NCBI GenBank assembly: GCA_964388665.1
Contig: CAYMBJ010000029.1
Span: 1 to 46,349, forward strand
Direction of reading: 5' to 3'
DNA from: CALCCV01 sp964388665
Lineage (GTDB): Bacteria > Bdellovibrionota > Bdellovibrionia > Bdellovibrionales > Bdellovibrionaceae
Length of the DNA stretch: 46,349 bases
Position numbers and translations under genes: made by a program
The notes under the pieces: generated by a model
Seen by the model: the letters and a program-made list of their open reading frames with translations, nothing else
Databases searched by the model: none
What the model was told of the DNA's origin: nothing
Part shown: piece by piece, positions 25,662-34,209 of the stretch
Numbering within the stretch: position 1 is the first letter of the stretch
Layout: every line of letters starts with the position of its first letter

Positions 25662-26477
25662 TTAATATTCGCCGGGCGGCTCTTGAGGCGGCGGCGGCAC
25701 AGGCTCCGAGCCAAAGTCATCGGGAGATGGCGGTGGAGGAGGCGGCGGCGGCGGGTCGTCACCACTGTCTGGCATGGGATAATCATTAGAATCTTGAGGT
25801 GGATCATCAATGGGCGGACTGGGCGGCGGACTATTGTAATCAGCTGAACCACCGTACGAGAAGCCAGAGCTGGAGGATTCACCACCTGGGCGGCTAGACT
25901 TGATCAGGCTTTTGCCGCCATAAGTTGCGCGATTTTTATATGGAAACCGAGGTCGATCTTCGGTAAGTCCGTACTCGATAGTTTCATCAAGATCATATAT
26001 TTTAGAGTCTTTCGTTTTCTTTTCTTCGGCAAATTTTTCGCGAATTTCTTCGGCCTTCTCATAGGCTTTGATTTTCTTATCGATGTGAGCTTTGTATTCG
26101 GGAGTGCCCTCTGGGTCATCTATTTTTTTGTGATTTACGGATTTGCGATACTTGTTTGCCGCCTCGGCCATCTCTTGCTCGCGCTTTTCTTGTAGCCGCA
26201 GTTGTGCAGGATATCCACTTTCGCGCTCTTCTTCCCAATTGCGAATTTTTTCTTGATGTTTGTAAAAGCCCTTCGTGCGTTCCGACGGCTTCGATTGGGT
26301 CGGCGATTTTGATTTTGATGCGGTGGCGGAGCTGCCGTCAGCGAATACCCCCGCAAAGTTCAACCCAATGATGAGCGCAACTGGCAGGATGCTTTTACGC
26401 GTGAAAAAGGCACGGCAAAAAGCGGCGCGGATCCAAATGGAAAGCCGGTTCCGGAATAAAATGCGATCAGTTTTCAT
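25662..26477 (-). CDS. exported protein with charged helical region and poly-proline C-terminus
   Basis: Function not recognised. It is 271 residues. After a basic N-terminus comes a hydrophobic stretch, 'ILPVALIIGLNFAGVFADGS', which looks like a signal peptide or anchor. Residues about 70-170 are highly charged and probably helical or coiled coil ('HQEKIRNWEEERESGY', 'KAYEKAEEIREKFAEEKKTK'). A Ser/Gly/Tyr-rich patch follows. The last 50 residues are Pro/Asp/Ser-rich and include a run of nine prolines. A surface-exposed or wall-spanning linker is a reasonable guess. The proline run would be expected to need elongation factor P for translation. The gene is convergent with the Sel1 gene and stands alone. 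Confidence 0.75.
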   Translation of the reverse strand: MKTDRILFRNRLSIWIRAAFCRAFFTRKSILPVALIIGLNFAGVFADGSSATASKSKSPTQSKPSERTKGFYKHQEKIRNWEEERESGYPAQLRLQEKREQEMAEAANKYRKSVNHKKIDDPEGTPEYKAHIDKKIKAYEKAEEIREKFAEEKKTKDSKIYDLDETIEYGLTEDRPRFPYKNRATYGGKSLIKSSRPGGESSSSGFSYGGSADYNSPPPSPPIDDPPQDSNDYPMPDSGDDPPPPPPPPPSPDDFGSEPVPPPPQEPPGEY

Positions 26478-26662
26478 AGAATTCCATGTCTAGCCTGATT
26501 ATATAACATCTTTTGGCAATTCACCAAAAAGGTTCTCGACGAAATCAATAAAATGGATTTTAATGCCCCCTAGACCCTAATTCGATTTTGCCGGTCCAAC
26601 AAAACAGGTGGCCTTTTTTCAGCAGAATCTAGTTATTAGGCCTTGGACAAGGATACAAAAGC

Positions 26663-27688
26663 ATGGAAATTTTTTATGACGTATTAACATTTTCCCTTCA
26701 GGCCCTGGTGATTGTGCTTGCCATTGCCGTGGTGCTGATGCTGATCGCAGGCACTGTTATAAAAGTCCAGGGGCACAGCAAGACGGACCTAGATATTGAA
26801 ATGCTGGACAGCAAGTACGATCAGGTGGAAGCGCATATTCAAGATTGCACCCTCTCAAAAAAGGAGCTCAAAGACCTGCACAAAAAACGCAAAGCTGAAG
26901 ACAAGGCCGACCAAAAGAATCCGGTTCACAAGCCAAGACTGTTTGTACTTGATTTTGTCGGTGATGTCCGCGCCTCTGCGGTGGAGGAGTTACGTGAAGA
27001 AATTTCGGGAATTTTATTGGCTTACCGTCATGGTGACGAAGTTCTGGTCAAAATCGAAAGCCCAGGCGGCATGGTTCATGGCTACGGATTGGCGGCGAGT
27101 CAATTGCTTCGCCTCAAGAGCGCCAAGATTCCGGTGGTAGCAAGCGTGGACAAAGTGGCCGCTAGCGGCGGCTACCTTATGGCCTGCGTTGCAGATAAGA
27201 TCCTGGCAGCCCCCTTTGCTGTGATTGGCTCGATCGGGGTGGTTGCTCAGGTTCCCAATTTTCACCGCTTGTTGAAAAAGCATGACGTTGAGTATCGTGA
27301 GTACACTGCCGGTGAATTTAAACGCACGGTGAGTCTGTTTGGTGAAATCACCAGTAAGGGCGAAGAAAAGTTTAAGGAGCAGCTTGAGGAAACTCATGTC
27401 CTGTTCAAGAGCTTCGTGGGCCGCTATCGACAGCAGTTGGATATGCCTAAAGTCGCAACAGGTGAGCACTGGTATGGTGAAAACGCCTTGGAGAAGGGCC
27501 TTATCGATGAGGTTCTGACCAGCGACGACTACGTTTTACGCGCCTTAAAGACGCACAAAGTCTTAAAGTTAAAGATCGAAAAGAAGCAAAAATTGAAGGA
27601 AAAATTGTCGAGCTTTCTCTCCGGTGCCGTTGAAAAGTCGGTGTTTCGGGTTTTGGATCGGCTTGTAGAGCGACATCCCTTTGCTTAG
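26663..27688 (+). CDS. sohB: inner-membrane serine protease, SohB/SppA family
   Basis: Signal-peptide-peptidase-like Ser/Lys protease, 341 residues, with the active site facing the periplasm. The N-terminal span is 'ALVIVLAIAVVLMLIAGTVI' (about residues 14-33), then a charged linker, then the S49 domain from about residue 92 ('RLFVLDFVGDVRAS'). The catalytic serine is Ser168 in 'DKVAASGGYLMACVAD', and the general-base lysine is Lys220 in 'YTAGEFKRT'. 'VIGSIGVVAQVPNFHRLLKK' is the family's conserved beta-hairpin. The N-terminal domain resembles SohB more than double-domain SppA. It is a single gene with its own upstream region and a 255-bp gap after it. Confidence 0.93.
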   Translation: MEIFYDVLTFSLQALVIVLAIAVVLMLIAGTVIKVQGHSKTDLDIEMLDSKYDQVEAHIQDCTLSKKELKDLHKKRKAEDKADQKNPVHKPRLFVLDFVGDVRASAVEELREEISGILLAYRHGDEVLVKIESPGGMVHGYGLAASQLLRLKSAKIPVVASVDKVAASGGYLMACVADKILAAPFAVIGSIGVVAQVPNFHRLLKKHDVEYREYTAGEFKRTVSLFGEITSKGEEKFKEQLEETHVLFKSFVGRYRQQLDMPKVATGEHWYGENALEKGLIDEVLTSDDYVLRALKTHKVLKLKIEKKQKLKEKLSSFLSGAVEKSVFRVLDRLVERHPFA

Positions 27689-27836
27689 CTTCTTGGGTGG
27701 CCGTAGAGGTGAAACCCTACAGAATCGTTTATATAACAAAAAATATTCTTAACATAAGTCAGGTTTTGCAATTCACTTGGCTTTCAGGTAAGTCACCTAA
27801 AGTGGTGGAGTGGAGCTTTTACTTTGCCATTGATTC

Positions 27837-27908
27837 ATTGGATTATGGGTAGAACGGATTCGTTGGGTTAAGTTGATTGGATAATTGGATCTATTGAGAT
27901 CATTGGAT
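27837..27908 (+). promoter_or_regulatory. cluster of four ATTGGAT motifs upstream of the peptide-transport operon
   Basis: Perfect ATTGGAT heptamers occur at 27837, 27876, 27884 and 27902, with degenerate versions near 27860 (TTCGTTGGGT) and 27893 (ATTGAGAT). They fill the last about 110 bp before the first transporter gene. The same-strand repetition suggests binding sites for a regulator or an AT-rich leader repeat, but no factor can be named. The rest of the 255-bp gap from 27689 shows no gene. Confidence 0.45.
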
Positions 27909-27943
27909 TTTTAGAGCTGAACTTGGCAGCAGGTCAGCATAAT

Positions 27944-28945
27944 GTGGGGGAAGAAAGCTTGGAGTCTTTAGATCAAGTGCAAACTGGCGATACCTTGCTG
28001 AAAGTAGACAACCTAGAGACCACCTTTTATCTAAAATCAGGAGCCTTTCGTGCCGTCAATGGCATCAGCTACGAGATTAAAAAAGGCGAGACGCTCGGGA
28101 TCGTGGGCGAAAGCGGCTGTGGAAAATCCGTGACCTCCTTCTCCTTGATGGGATTGATCGAGCACCCCGGTAAGGTGACCAGTGGCCAAGTGCTTTTCAA
28201 AGGCGTGGACGTATTGAAACTAAAAGCGCCCGAATTTCAAAGTCTCAAAGGCAGCAGCATGGCCATGATCTTTCAGGAGCCCATGACGGCATTGAATCCT
28301 GTGCTGACAGTGGGCCGCCAAATTGATGAGCAAATTCTTGCCCACGAGGATGTTTCTAAAGAGGAAGCACGCAATCGCTCCATTGAGATGCTCGCTAAGG
28401 TGGGCATTCCCTCTCCAGAAGACCGCTACTCCAACTATCCTCATCAGCTCTCTGGAGGCATGCGCCAGCGAGCCATGATTGCCATGGCGCTCTCCTGTGG
28501 GCCTGATCTCTTGATTGCTGACGAGCCCACCACGGCTTTGGATGTGACCATCCAGGCACAGATTTTAGAGCTGATGCAGACCATTCAAGAAGAGCATAAA
28601 ATGGCCGTGCAGTTCATTACCCACGATCTGGGAGTGATTTCTGAAGTTTCTGACCGTGTCATGGTGATGTACGGCGGAATGAAGTGTGAAGAGGCCAACT
28701 CTGCGGAGCTTTTTTCGAATCCTCGCCATCCCTATACGGCGGCACTGATCGAATCGCGCCCACGTTTCGGAGAAAAGAAGGACCGCCTGCGCACGATCGA
28801 AGGTTCAGTCCCGGCCCCTCATGAGTTACCGAAGGGCTGCCCATTTCAAAATCGCTGCCCTCGAGTGAAATCAGTTTGTAGTCAAAGACCTATTGAAGTC
28901 GAAATCAATCCTGGGCACACTGTGGCCTGCTTCAATCCACTCTAG
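27944..28945 (+). CDS. oppD: dipeptide/oligopeptide ABC transporter ATP-binding protein (OppD/DppD type)
   Basis: One of two ATPase subunits of a peptide importer. The domain starts at 'LLKVDNLETTFYLKSGAFRA'. Motifs: Walker A GESGCGKSV, Q-loop 'MIFQEPMTALNPVLTVGR', signature LSGGMRQR, Walker B 'LLIADEPTTALDVT', and switch His in 'VQFITHDLGVIS'. The C-terminal oligopeptide/dipeptide extension has the cysteine cluster 'GCPFQNRCPRVKSVC', which in relatives binds an Fe-S cluster or stabilises the tail. The exact start is unsure: GTG 27944 has AGGT upstream, while TTG 27923 and TTG 27959 are alternatives, none touching the ATPase core. It is 15 bp ahead of oppF. Confidence 0.92.
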   Translation: MGEESLESLDQVQTGDTLLKVDNLETTFYLKSGAFRAVNGISYEIKKGETLGIVGESGCGKSVTSFSLMGLIEHPGKVTSGQVLFKGVDVLKLKAPEFQSLKGSSMAMIFQEPMTALNPVLTVGRQIDEQILAHEDVSKEEARNRSIEMLAKVGIPSPEDRYSNYPHQLSGGMRQRAMIAMALSCGPDLLIADEPTTALDVTIQAQILELMQTIQEEHKMAVQFITHDLGVISEVSDRVMVMYGGMKCEEANSAELFSNPRHPYTAALIESRPRFGEKKDRLRTIEGSVPAPHELPKGCPFQNRCPRVKSVCSQRPIEVEINPGHTVACFNPL

Positions 28946-28960
28946 GAATAAGGGGAAACT

Positions 28961-29959
28961 GTGGAGCAACTTTTAGTCGCTGAAAAAATAAAAAAGCATT
29001 TTCCAATTCGCAGAGGCCTGTTGTCACGCGTGGTCGCACAGGTCAAAGCTGTTGATGACATTAGCCTCACTGTTGCCCGCGGCGAAACTCTAGGGCTTGT
29101 GGGCGAAAGCGGTTGCGGCAAATCCACTCTAGGCCGCACTCTCATTCGCCTCTATGAAGCCACCTCGGGCAACATTCAGTTCAACGGTCGTGATTTCTCG
29201 GCCCTTTCGGGATCAGAATTGCGCCGGGCCCGAAAAAACATTCAGATGATTTTCCAAGATCCTTACGCCTCCCTTGATCCGCGCATGACGGTGGGACAAA
29301 TTTTAAAACAACCTTTTGAAATCCATAAGCTCTATACTCCAGCTCAAAGAGAAGAGCGAACCATTGATTTATTAAAAACGGTGGGTCTTAAGCCCAGCCA
29401 CGTGAACCGCTATCCGCACGAGTTCTCAGGCGGGCAGCGCCAGCGGATCTCTATCGCGCGGGCCATCGCCCTTGAGCCCGAGATGATCATTTGTGACGAA
29501 CCTGTTTCCGCATTGGATGTTTCGATTCAGGCGCAGATTCTTAATTTGCTTAAAGATCTGCAGCAAAAGCTGAACTTGACGTACATTTTTATTTCTCATG
29601 ATCTTTCTGTGATCGAGCATGTTTGTGATCGCATCGCTGTTATGTACTTGGGTCGGGTGGTCGAAGTGGCAAAGCGTGACGAGCTTTTTAGCAACCCGCG
29701 ACATCCTTATACGCAGGCCTTGATTGCCGCCATTCCCAAGGTGGGTTTGGGCAAAAGAAAGATCAAAAAGTCCCTAGGAGGCGAGGTCCCAAGCCCAATT
29801 CACCCCCCAAGTGGCTGTCATTTTCATCCGCGGTGTCCTCTTGTCACCGATAAATGCAAGATTGAGCCACAAAAGTTGGAAGGGATTTTGCACAAGACCA
29901 TTGAGAGCAAAAGTTTGTCTAGTGAAGGACACGAAGTGGCCTGTTGGGTCAACCGCTAG
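28961..29959 (+). CDS. oppF: dipeptide/oligopeptide ABC transporter ATP-binding protein (OppF/DppF type)
   Basis: Second ATPase subunit, 332 residues. Motifs: Walker A GESGCGKST, Q-loop 'QMIFQDPYASLDPRMTVGQI', signature FSGGQRQRIS, Walker B 'MIICDEPVSALDVS', and H-loop 'YIFISHDLSVIEHV'. The C-terminal tail holds 'GCHFHPRCPLVTDKC', the peptide-transporter cysteine cluster. It starts at GTG 28961 with AGGGGAAAC upstream. It pairs with oppD to power transport across the inner membrane. The gene for the solute-binding protein follows after 45 bp. Confidence 0.93.
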   Translation: MEQLLVAEKIKKHFPIRRGLLSRVVAQVKAVDDISLTVARGETLGLVGESGCGKSTLGRTLIRLYEATSGNIQFNGRDFSALSGSELRRARKNIQMIFQDPYASLDPRMTVGQILKQPFEIHKLYTPAQREERTIDLLKTVGLKPSHVNRYPHEFSGGQRQRISIARAIALEPEMIICDEPVSALDVSIQAQILNLLKDLQQKLNLTYIFISHDLSVIEHVCDRIAVMYLGRVVEVAKRDELFSNPRHPYTQALIAAIPKVGLGKRKIKKSLGGEVPSPIHPPSGCHFHPRCPLVTDKCKIEPQKLEGILHKTIESKSLSSEGHEVACWVNR

Positions 29960-30004
29960 TTTTTATAGAGATTTTGTCGATAACCACATTAAGGAGAATG
30001 TAAT

Positions 30005-31714
30005 ATGAAAAATTGGATCAAATTACTAATGGCTTCGGCCATGATTGCCGGCGCCAGTATGAGCGCCCAGGCAGCACCCACCAATAAGGAACTCAAAATT
30101 GGTCTGTCTCAAGAGTTCGACAATATGAATCCCATGATCATGAGCATGATGGCTGCCACTTATATTTCGCGCATGACGGGTCGCTCGCTGGTCAATTTGG
30201 ATGAGGATGCCAAATGGTACCCTCAGTTGGCAAAGACCATTCCCACTGTAGAAAATGGCCAAGCTCGATTTATTGAAGAAAAGGGCACTAAAAAAATTCA
30301 GGCGGATTGGGAGATTGTTGAGAACGCGAAATGGGGAGACGGCAAGCCACTCACTTGTGCGGATTTTGAGTTTGCTTGGAAGGTCGCAGCCAGTCCCAAT
30401 GTGGGCGTGGGCGAACGTGAAACCTATGGATTGGTTGAAAAGATTGCCATTGATCCTAAGAATCCACGCAAGTGCACCTTCACCTATAAAAAGTCGCGCT
30501 GGGACTATTACCAGATGCCTCAGTTTTACCCGCTACCAAAACACATTGAAGAGCCGATTTTCAATAAATACAGCAAGGTAAGCGAAGGCTATGAAAAGAA
30601 CTCCATGTACACCAAAGATCCTACCAACAAGGGCTTGTGGTGCGGCCCTTACTTGATCACGGAGCTGAAGCTTGGTGACCATGTGACTATGGAGCCCAAT
30701 CCGAATTTTTATGGTTTAAAACCAAAGATCGAAAAGATCGTCATTAAGGTCATTCAAAACACGGCGACCTTGGAAGCCAATTTACGCTCTGGCACTATTG
30801 ATATGATTGGCACTTTGGGATTGACCTTGGATCAAGGCCTCACTCTAGAGAAAAAGATTAATAATGAGAAATTGCCATACACCATCATTTTTAATCCTTC
30901 TATCACCTATGAACATATTGATTTGAATTTGGATGACCCAATTCTTGCGGATTTGAAGGTTCGCAAGGCCTTGGTTTACTCAGTGAATCGTGAGGAGTTG
31001 GTTAAAAATCTTTTTGAAGGCAAGCAACCAGCGGCCATTCACTTTTTGAACCCAAAAGACCCTTGGTACACTGACGATCCCTCAAAGATCACCGTATATC
31101 GATACTCTCGTAGGGAAGCCAACAAGCTTTTGGACGAAGCGGGTTGGAAAAAGAACGCAAAAGATGGCTATCGCTATAAAAATGGTAAGAAATTGACTCT
31201 TCAGTTTATGACCACTTCCGGAAATAAACTTCGCGAAATGGTGCAGGTTTATTTGCAAGAGCAGTGGAAGCAAGTGGGCATAGAGGTGGCCATTAAGAAT
31301 GAGCCTGCGCGAGTGTTTTTTGGCGAAACCACCAAGCAGCGCAAATTTGGGCAGATGGCCCTTTACGCATGGATTGCTTCACCGGAAAACAACCCTCGAA
31401 GTACTTTTCACTCAACTTCGATTCCAACAAAGGCCAACAGCTGGTCTGGGCAAAACTATCCTGGATGGAAAAACAAAGACGTTGATAGCTTGATTGAGCA
31501 AATTGATTTGGAGTTTTCATTAGCTAAACGCCAAGAGCTGGCTGCTAAAATTGCTAAGCATTACACTGAAGAAGTGCCGGTGCTCCCAATGTACTACAGA
31601 ACCGATATCAGCGTGGTCCCTAAGGGGTTGACGGGCTACCGCATGACGGGGCACCAGTTCCCTGAAACCAACAAAGTTGAAAGTTGGGATTTGGGTGGCA
31701 AAAGTCTTCAGTAG
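30005..31714 (+). CDS. oppA: peptide ABC transporter substrate-binding protein (OppA/DppA type)
   Basis: Periplasmic family-5 solute-binding protein, 569 residues. The signal peptide is 'MKNWIKLLMASAMIAGASMS' followed by AQAAP with an Ala-x-Ala cleavage site, so it is soluble rather than a lipoprotein. Family features include 'LKIGLSQEFDNMNPM' at the mature start, 'WKVAASPNVGVGERETYGLV', 'GPYLITELKLGDHVTMEPNP' and 'DLKVRKALVYSVNREELVKN'. A strong AAGGAG lies before the ATG at 30005. An intrinsic terminator lies 49 bp after the stop, so this gene may be made in excess over oppB and oppC, as is usual for binding proteins. Substrate range is not predictable; peptides are likely from the operon. 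Confidence 0.93.
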   Translation: MKNWIKLLMASAMIAGASMSAQAAPTNKELKIGLSQEFDNMNPMIMSMMAATYISRMTGRSLVNLDEDAKWYPQLAKTIPTVENGQARFIEEKGTKKIQADWEIVENAKWGDGKPLTCADFEFAWKVAASPNVGVGERETYGLVEKIAIDPKNPRKCTFTYKKSRWDYYQMPQFYPLPKHIEEPIFNKYSKVSEGYEKNSMYTKDPTNKGLWCGPYLITELKLGDHVTMEPNPNFYGLKPKIEKIVIKVIQNTATLEANLRSGTIDMIGTLGLTLDQGLTLEKKINNEKLPYTIIFNPSITYEHIDLNLDDPILADLKVRKALVYSVNREELVKNLFEGKQPAAIHFLNPKDPWYTDDPSKITVYRYSRREANKLLDEAGWKKNAKDGYRYKNGKKLTLQFMTTSGNKLREMVQVYLQEQWKQVGIEVAIKNEPARVFFGETTKQRKFGQMALYAWIASPENNPRSTFHSTSIPTKANSWSGQNYPGWKNKDVDSLIEQIDLEFSLAKRQELAAKIAKHYTEEVPVLPMYYRTDISVVPKGLTGYRMTGHQFPETNKVESWDLGGKSLQ

Positions 31715-31762
31715 ATTGATAGGCAAATGACCTGAATTGAATCTTGTATCTTGAATTTGCAA

Positions 31763-31791
31763 CCCCAATGATATTTCATTGGGGTTTTTTT
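31763..31791 (+). terminator. intrinsic terminator between oppA and oppB
   Basis: CCCCAATGA (31763-31771) and TCATTGGGG (31776-31784) form a perfect 9-bp stem with a TATT loop, followed by seven T. It lies 49 bp after the oppA stop, within the transporter cluster. It probably ends most oppDFA transcripts, with oppBC read through or from a second promoter in the about 100 bp that follow. Confidence 0.9.
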
Positions 31792-31895
31792 ATAGAAGTC
31801 CGGAGAGGGCTATGGTAAGAGCCTAAAGGTGTCATTTTCATGATCATTGAAGTATTGGCTTTTTACTATCTTGGGTAAGTGGGGGATTGAGCTAA

Positions 31896-32867
31896 GTGAC
31901 TACTTTTATAATTCGTCGTCTTATACAGTTTGCAGCTGTTGTAGCGATTTTATCGTATGTGTGTTTTGGGCTATTGACATTGATGCCAGGCGATCCTGTG
32001 GATCTATTGGTGTCTTCAAATCCACGGATCACTCCCGAGGACGTGGCGAGATTGCGCTCGCTCTATGGCTTGGATCAACCGATGTACAAAAGGTATTACA
32101 ATTGGGCATCGACCATTCTTTCTGGTGACTTGGGTTACAGTCGAACCTACCGAGTCCCAGTGTCGGATCTCATAGGCCCACGTCTGATCAATACTTTTTG
32201 GCTTTCACTCATCGCTCTGAGCCTTTCTATCATGGTGGCTATACCCATAGGCATCTTTACGGCGCTCAAGCCAGGGAGTAAATTTGACTACATTGCCAAC
32301 TTCTTTTCATTTGCCGGGATCTCGATTCCGCCCTTTTGGTTGGGTATTGTATTGATAATTATTTTCGCTGTAACTCTGGGGTGGCTACCTGCCGGTGGTA
32401 CCTCTACCGCTGGAACAGAATTTACAAACAATTGGGACTTTTTGCTGGACCGGGCAAAGTTTCTGATTTTGCCAGTCTTGACTTTGGCGTTGATTCAAAT
32501 TGGTCGCTTTGTGCGCTTTTCCCGAAGTGCAATGTCAGAAGCGATGAGAAATGATTTTATCCGCACCGCAAGGGCAAAGGGGCTGAGTTGGTATGTTGTT
32601 ACATGGAAGCATGGTTTTAGAAATGCCTTGATTCCTTTGATCACTGTTTTTGCCTTGAGTTTTTCAAACTTATTTTCTGGAGCCATTCTTACAGAAACGG
32701 TATTCTCATATCAAGGTGTGGGCAAGTTGGTCTACGATTCGATCATCGCCAATGATTACAATGTCGCGATGATTTCTTTTATGATTTCGGTAACTATGGT
32801 GTTGGTTATGAATTTGGTGGCAGATTTACTTTACGGAGTCGCAGACCCCAGAATCACTTACAAATAG
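31896..32867 (+). CDS. oppB: peptide ABC transporter permease (OppB/DppB type)
   Basis: Membrane permease, 323 residues with six predicted spans. It begins 'FIIRRLIQFAAVVAILSYVC', then has the family motif 'LMPGDPVDLLV' and 'LRSLYGLDQPMYKRYYNW'. The cytoplasmic EAA-like coupling loop is 'DFIRTARAKGLSWYVVTWKH'. It ends with 'LVMNLVADLLYGVADPRI', the standard OppB C-terminus. The GTG at 31896 follows GGGGGA. It is separated from oppA by a terminator and lies 18 bp before oppC. Confidence 0.93.
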   Translation: MTTFIIRRLIQFAAVVAILSYVCFGLLTLMPGDPVDLLVSSNPRITPEDVARLRSLYGLDQPMYKRYYNWASTILSGDLGYSRTYRVPVSDLIGPRLINTFWLSLIALSLSIMVAIPIGIFTALKPGSKFDYIANFFSFAGISIPPFWLGIVLIIIFAVTLGWLPAGGTSTAGTEFTNNWDFLLDRAKFLILPVLTLALIQIGRFVRFSRSAMSEAMRNDFIRTARAKGLSWYVVTWKHGFRNALIPLITVFALSFSNLFSGAILTETVFSYQGVGKLVYDSIIANDYNVAMISFMISVTMVLVMNLVADLLYGVADPRITYK

Positions 32868-32885
32868 GAACTCTTCAAAATTGCT

Positions 32886-34178
32886 ATGGATAAAAATATG
32901 GAGATACCTAAAGTGAAGAACATCGATGGGAAGGCAACGGAGCAAAAGATGACTGAAAAAAAAATGTCGGAGCAGAGCGGTCACTCAAGGGGTTCGAACC
33001 ACCCTCTTTCGGAGCAGGAACGAAAAGATCTTGAAACGACTCAGTCGATGTCGAAAATGGTTTTTGAACAGTTCAAGGAACATAAACTTGCTGTGGGTGG
33101 GGCTCTCATCATTGGCTTTTTCGTATTGATTGCACTGTTTGCAGACGTGATTTCGATGGCCACTGGGCTCGATCCTAATGATCAAAATGTGACGGCCCGT
33201 TATCTTTTACCGATGACACGTTCTGCAGCCTCCTCTGATGCCAGAGAGGTGGCGACGGAAAATTGGGTGCAGGCCAATCCAGATCTGGCGGCACGGGTCG
33301 CACAGGAAGCGGTGGAGTTGAACTTGGTTCCTGGCGCTGGAGCTGAGGATATCCTTTATGATCTCATGGTCATGGACGTTATGGAAGCGCGTGAAAAGAT
33401 TTCGCTCCTTTCAAAAGAAGCGCAAACGGCACTGCGTCCATTGACTCGAGGAGCTTCGACCTTTCACGTTTTCGGTACCGACGAAGTGGGTCGCGATATT
33501 TTGATTCGCCTCATATATGGCACACGCGTTTCGCTGGGTGTGGGGGTGCTCGTGGCTTTGGCTTCGGCCTTGGTGGGCTTACTCATTGGTAGCATGGCGG
33601 GGTTTTATGGCGGGTGGGTGGACACTCTTTTGATGCGGGTCACGGATGCATTGCTGAGTCTGCCTTTGATACCAGTGCTGATTGTTTTTGCTGCAATTGA
33701 CTTGCGTAAATTGCCGCTTTTTGAATCTATATTGAGCGTTGGTAACGAGAGCATTTTTAAGATGGTGGTGATCCTGTGCTTGTTCAGTTGGATGCAGGTG
33801 GCCCGCTTGGTGCGCGGAAGTATTTTGAGCTTGCGTGAACGAGAATTTGTTTTGGCTTCAAAGACTTTGGGAGCAAGGGACGGAACCATTATTGTACGCC
33901 ATATGTTCCCAAATGTGATTGCACCCATGCTGGTTTCAATTTCATTGGGCGTAGGTGATTCCATATTGTTTGAGGCGGCACTGAGCTTTTTAGGTTTGGG
34001 AATCATGCCTCCCACGGCGAGTTGGGGAAATATGCTCAACAATGCCCAAGAGGTGATTTATCAAAATGTTTGGCTCACCATTTTGCCCGGACTTTTGATT
34101 CTTTTCACGGTCATCAGTTTCAACTTTGTGGGTGATGGTTTGCAGGACGCCGTGGATCCCAAGTCAGTGCGGCGCTAA
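32886..34178 (+). CDS. oppC: peptide ABC transporter permease (OppC/DppC type) with large periplasmic insert
   Basis: Partner permease, 430 residues against about 300 for typical OppC. The extra length has two sources. One is a charged cytoplasmic N-terminus of about 60 residues ('DGKATEQKMTEKKMSEQSG'). The other is an about 100-residue insert between span 1 ('GALIIGFFVLIALFADVISM') and the conserved 'HVFGTDEVGRDILIRLIYGT'. The insert is helical and Ala/Glu-rich ('WVQANPDLAARVAQEAVELN') and should be periplasmic. The core motifs are intact: 'REFVLASKTLGARDGTIIVR' (EAA loop) and 'ALSFLGLGIMPPTASWGNML', ending 'NFVGDGLQDAVDPKSVRR'. It is the last gene of the transporter cluster, convergent with a lipoprotein gene 31 bp away. 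Confidence 0.92.
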   Translation: MDKNMEIPKVKNIDGKATEQKMTEKKMSEQSGHSRGSNHPLSEQERKDLETTQSMSKMVFEQFKEHKLAVGGALIIGFFVLIALFADVISMATGLDPNDQNVTARYLLPMTRSAASSDAREVATENWVQANPDLAARVAQEAVELNLVPGAGAEDILYDLMVMDVMEAREKISLLSKEAQTALRPLTRGASTFHVFGTDEVGRDILIRLIYGTRVSLGVGVLVALASALVGLLIGSMAGFYGGWVDTLLMRVTDALLSLPLIPVLIVFAAIDLRKLPLFESILSVGNESIFKMVVILCLFSWMQVARLVRGSILSLREREFVLASKTLGARDGTIIVRHMFPNVIAPMLVSISLGVGDSILFEAALSFLGLGIMPPTASWGNMLNNAQEVIYQNVWLTILPGLLILFTVISFNFVGDGLQDAVDPKSVRR

Positions 34179-34209
34179 CCTCAATTCAGCAAATTTTCGA
34201 GATGAGTTC

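Noticed and set aside
32985..33015. GGTTCGAACCACC resembling a tRNA T-arm
   Set aside because: No acceptor, D or anticodon stems can be built around it, and it lies in frame within the oppC N-terminus.
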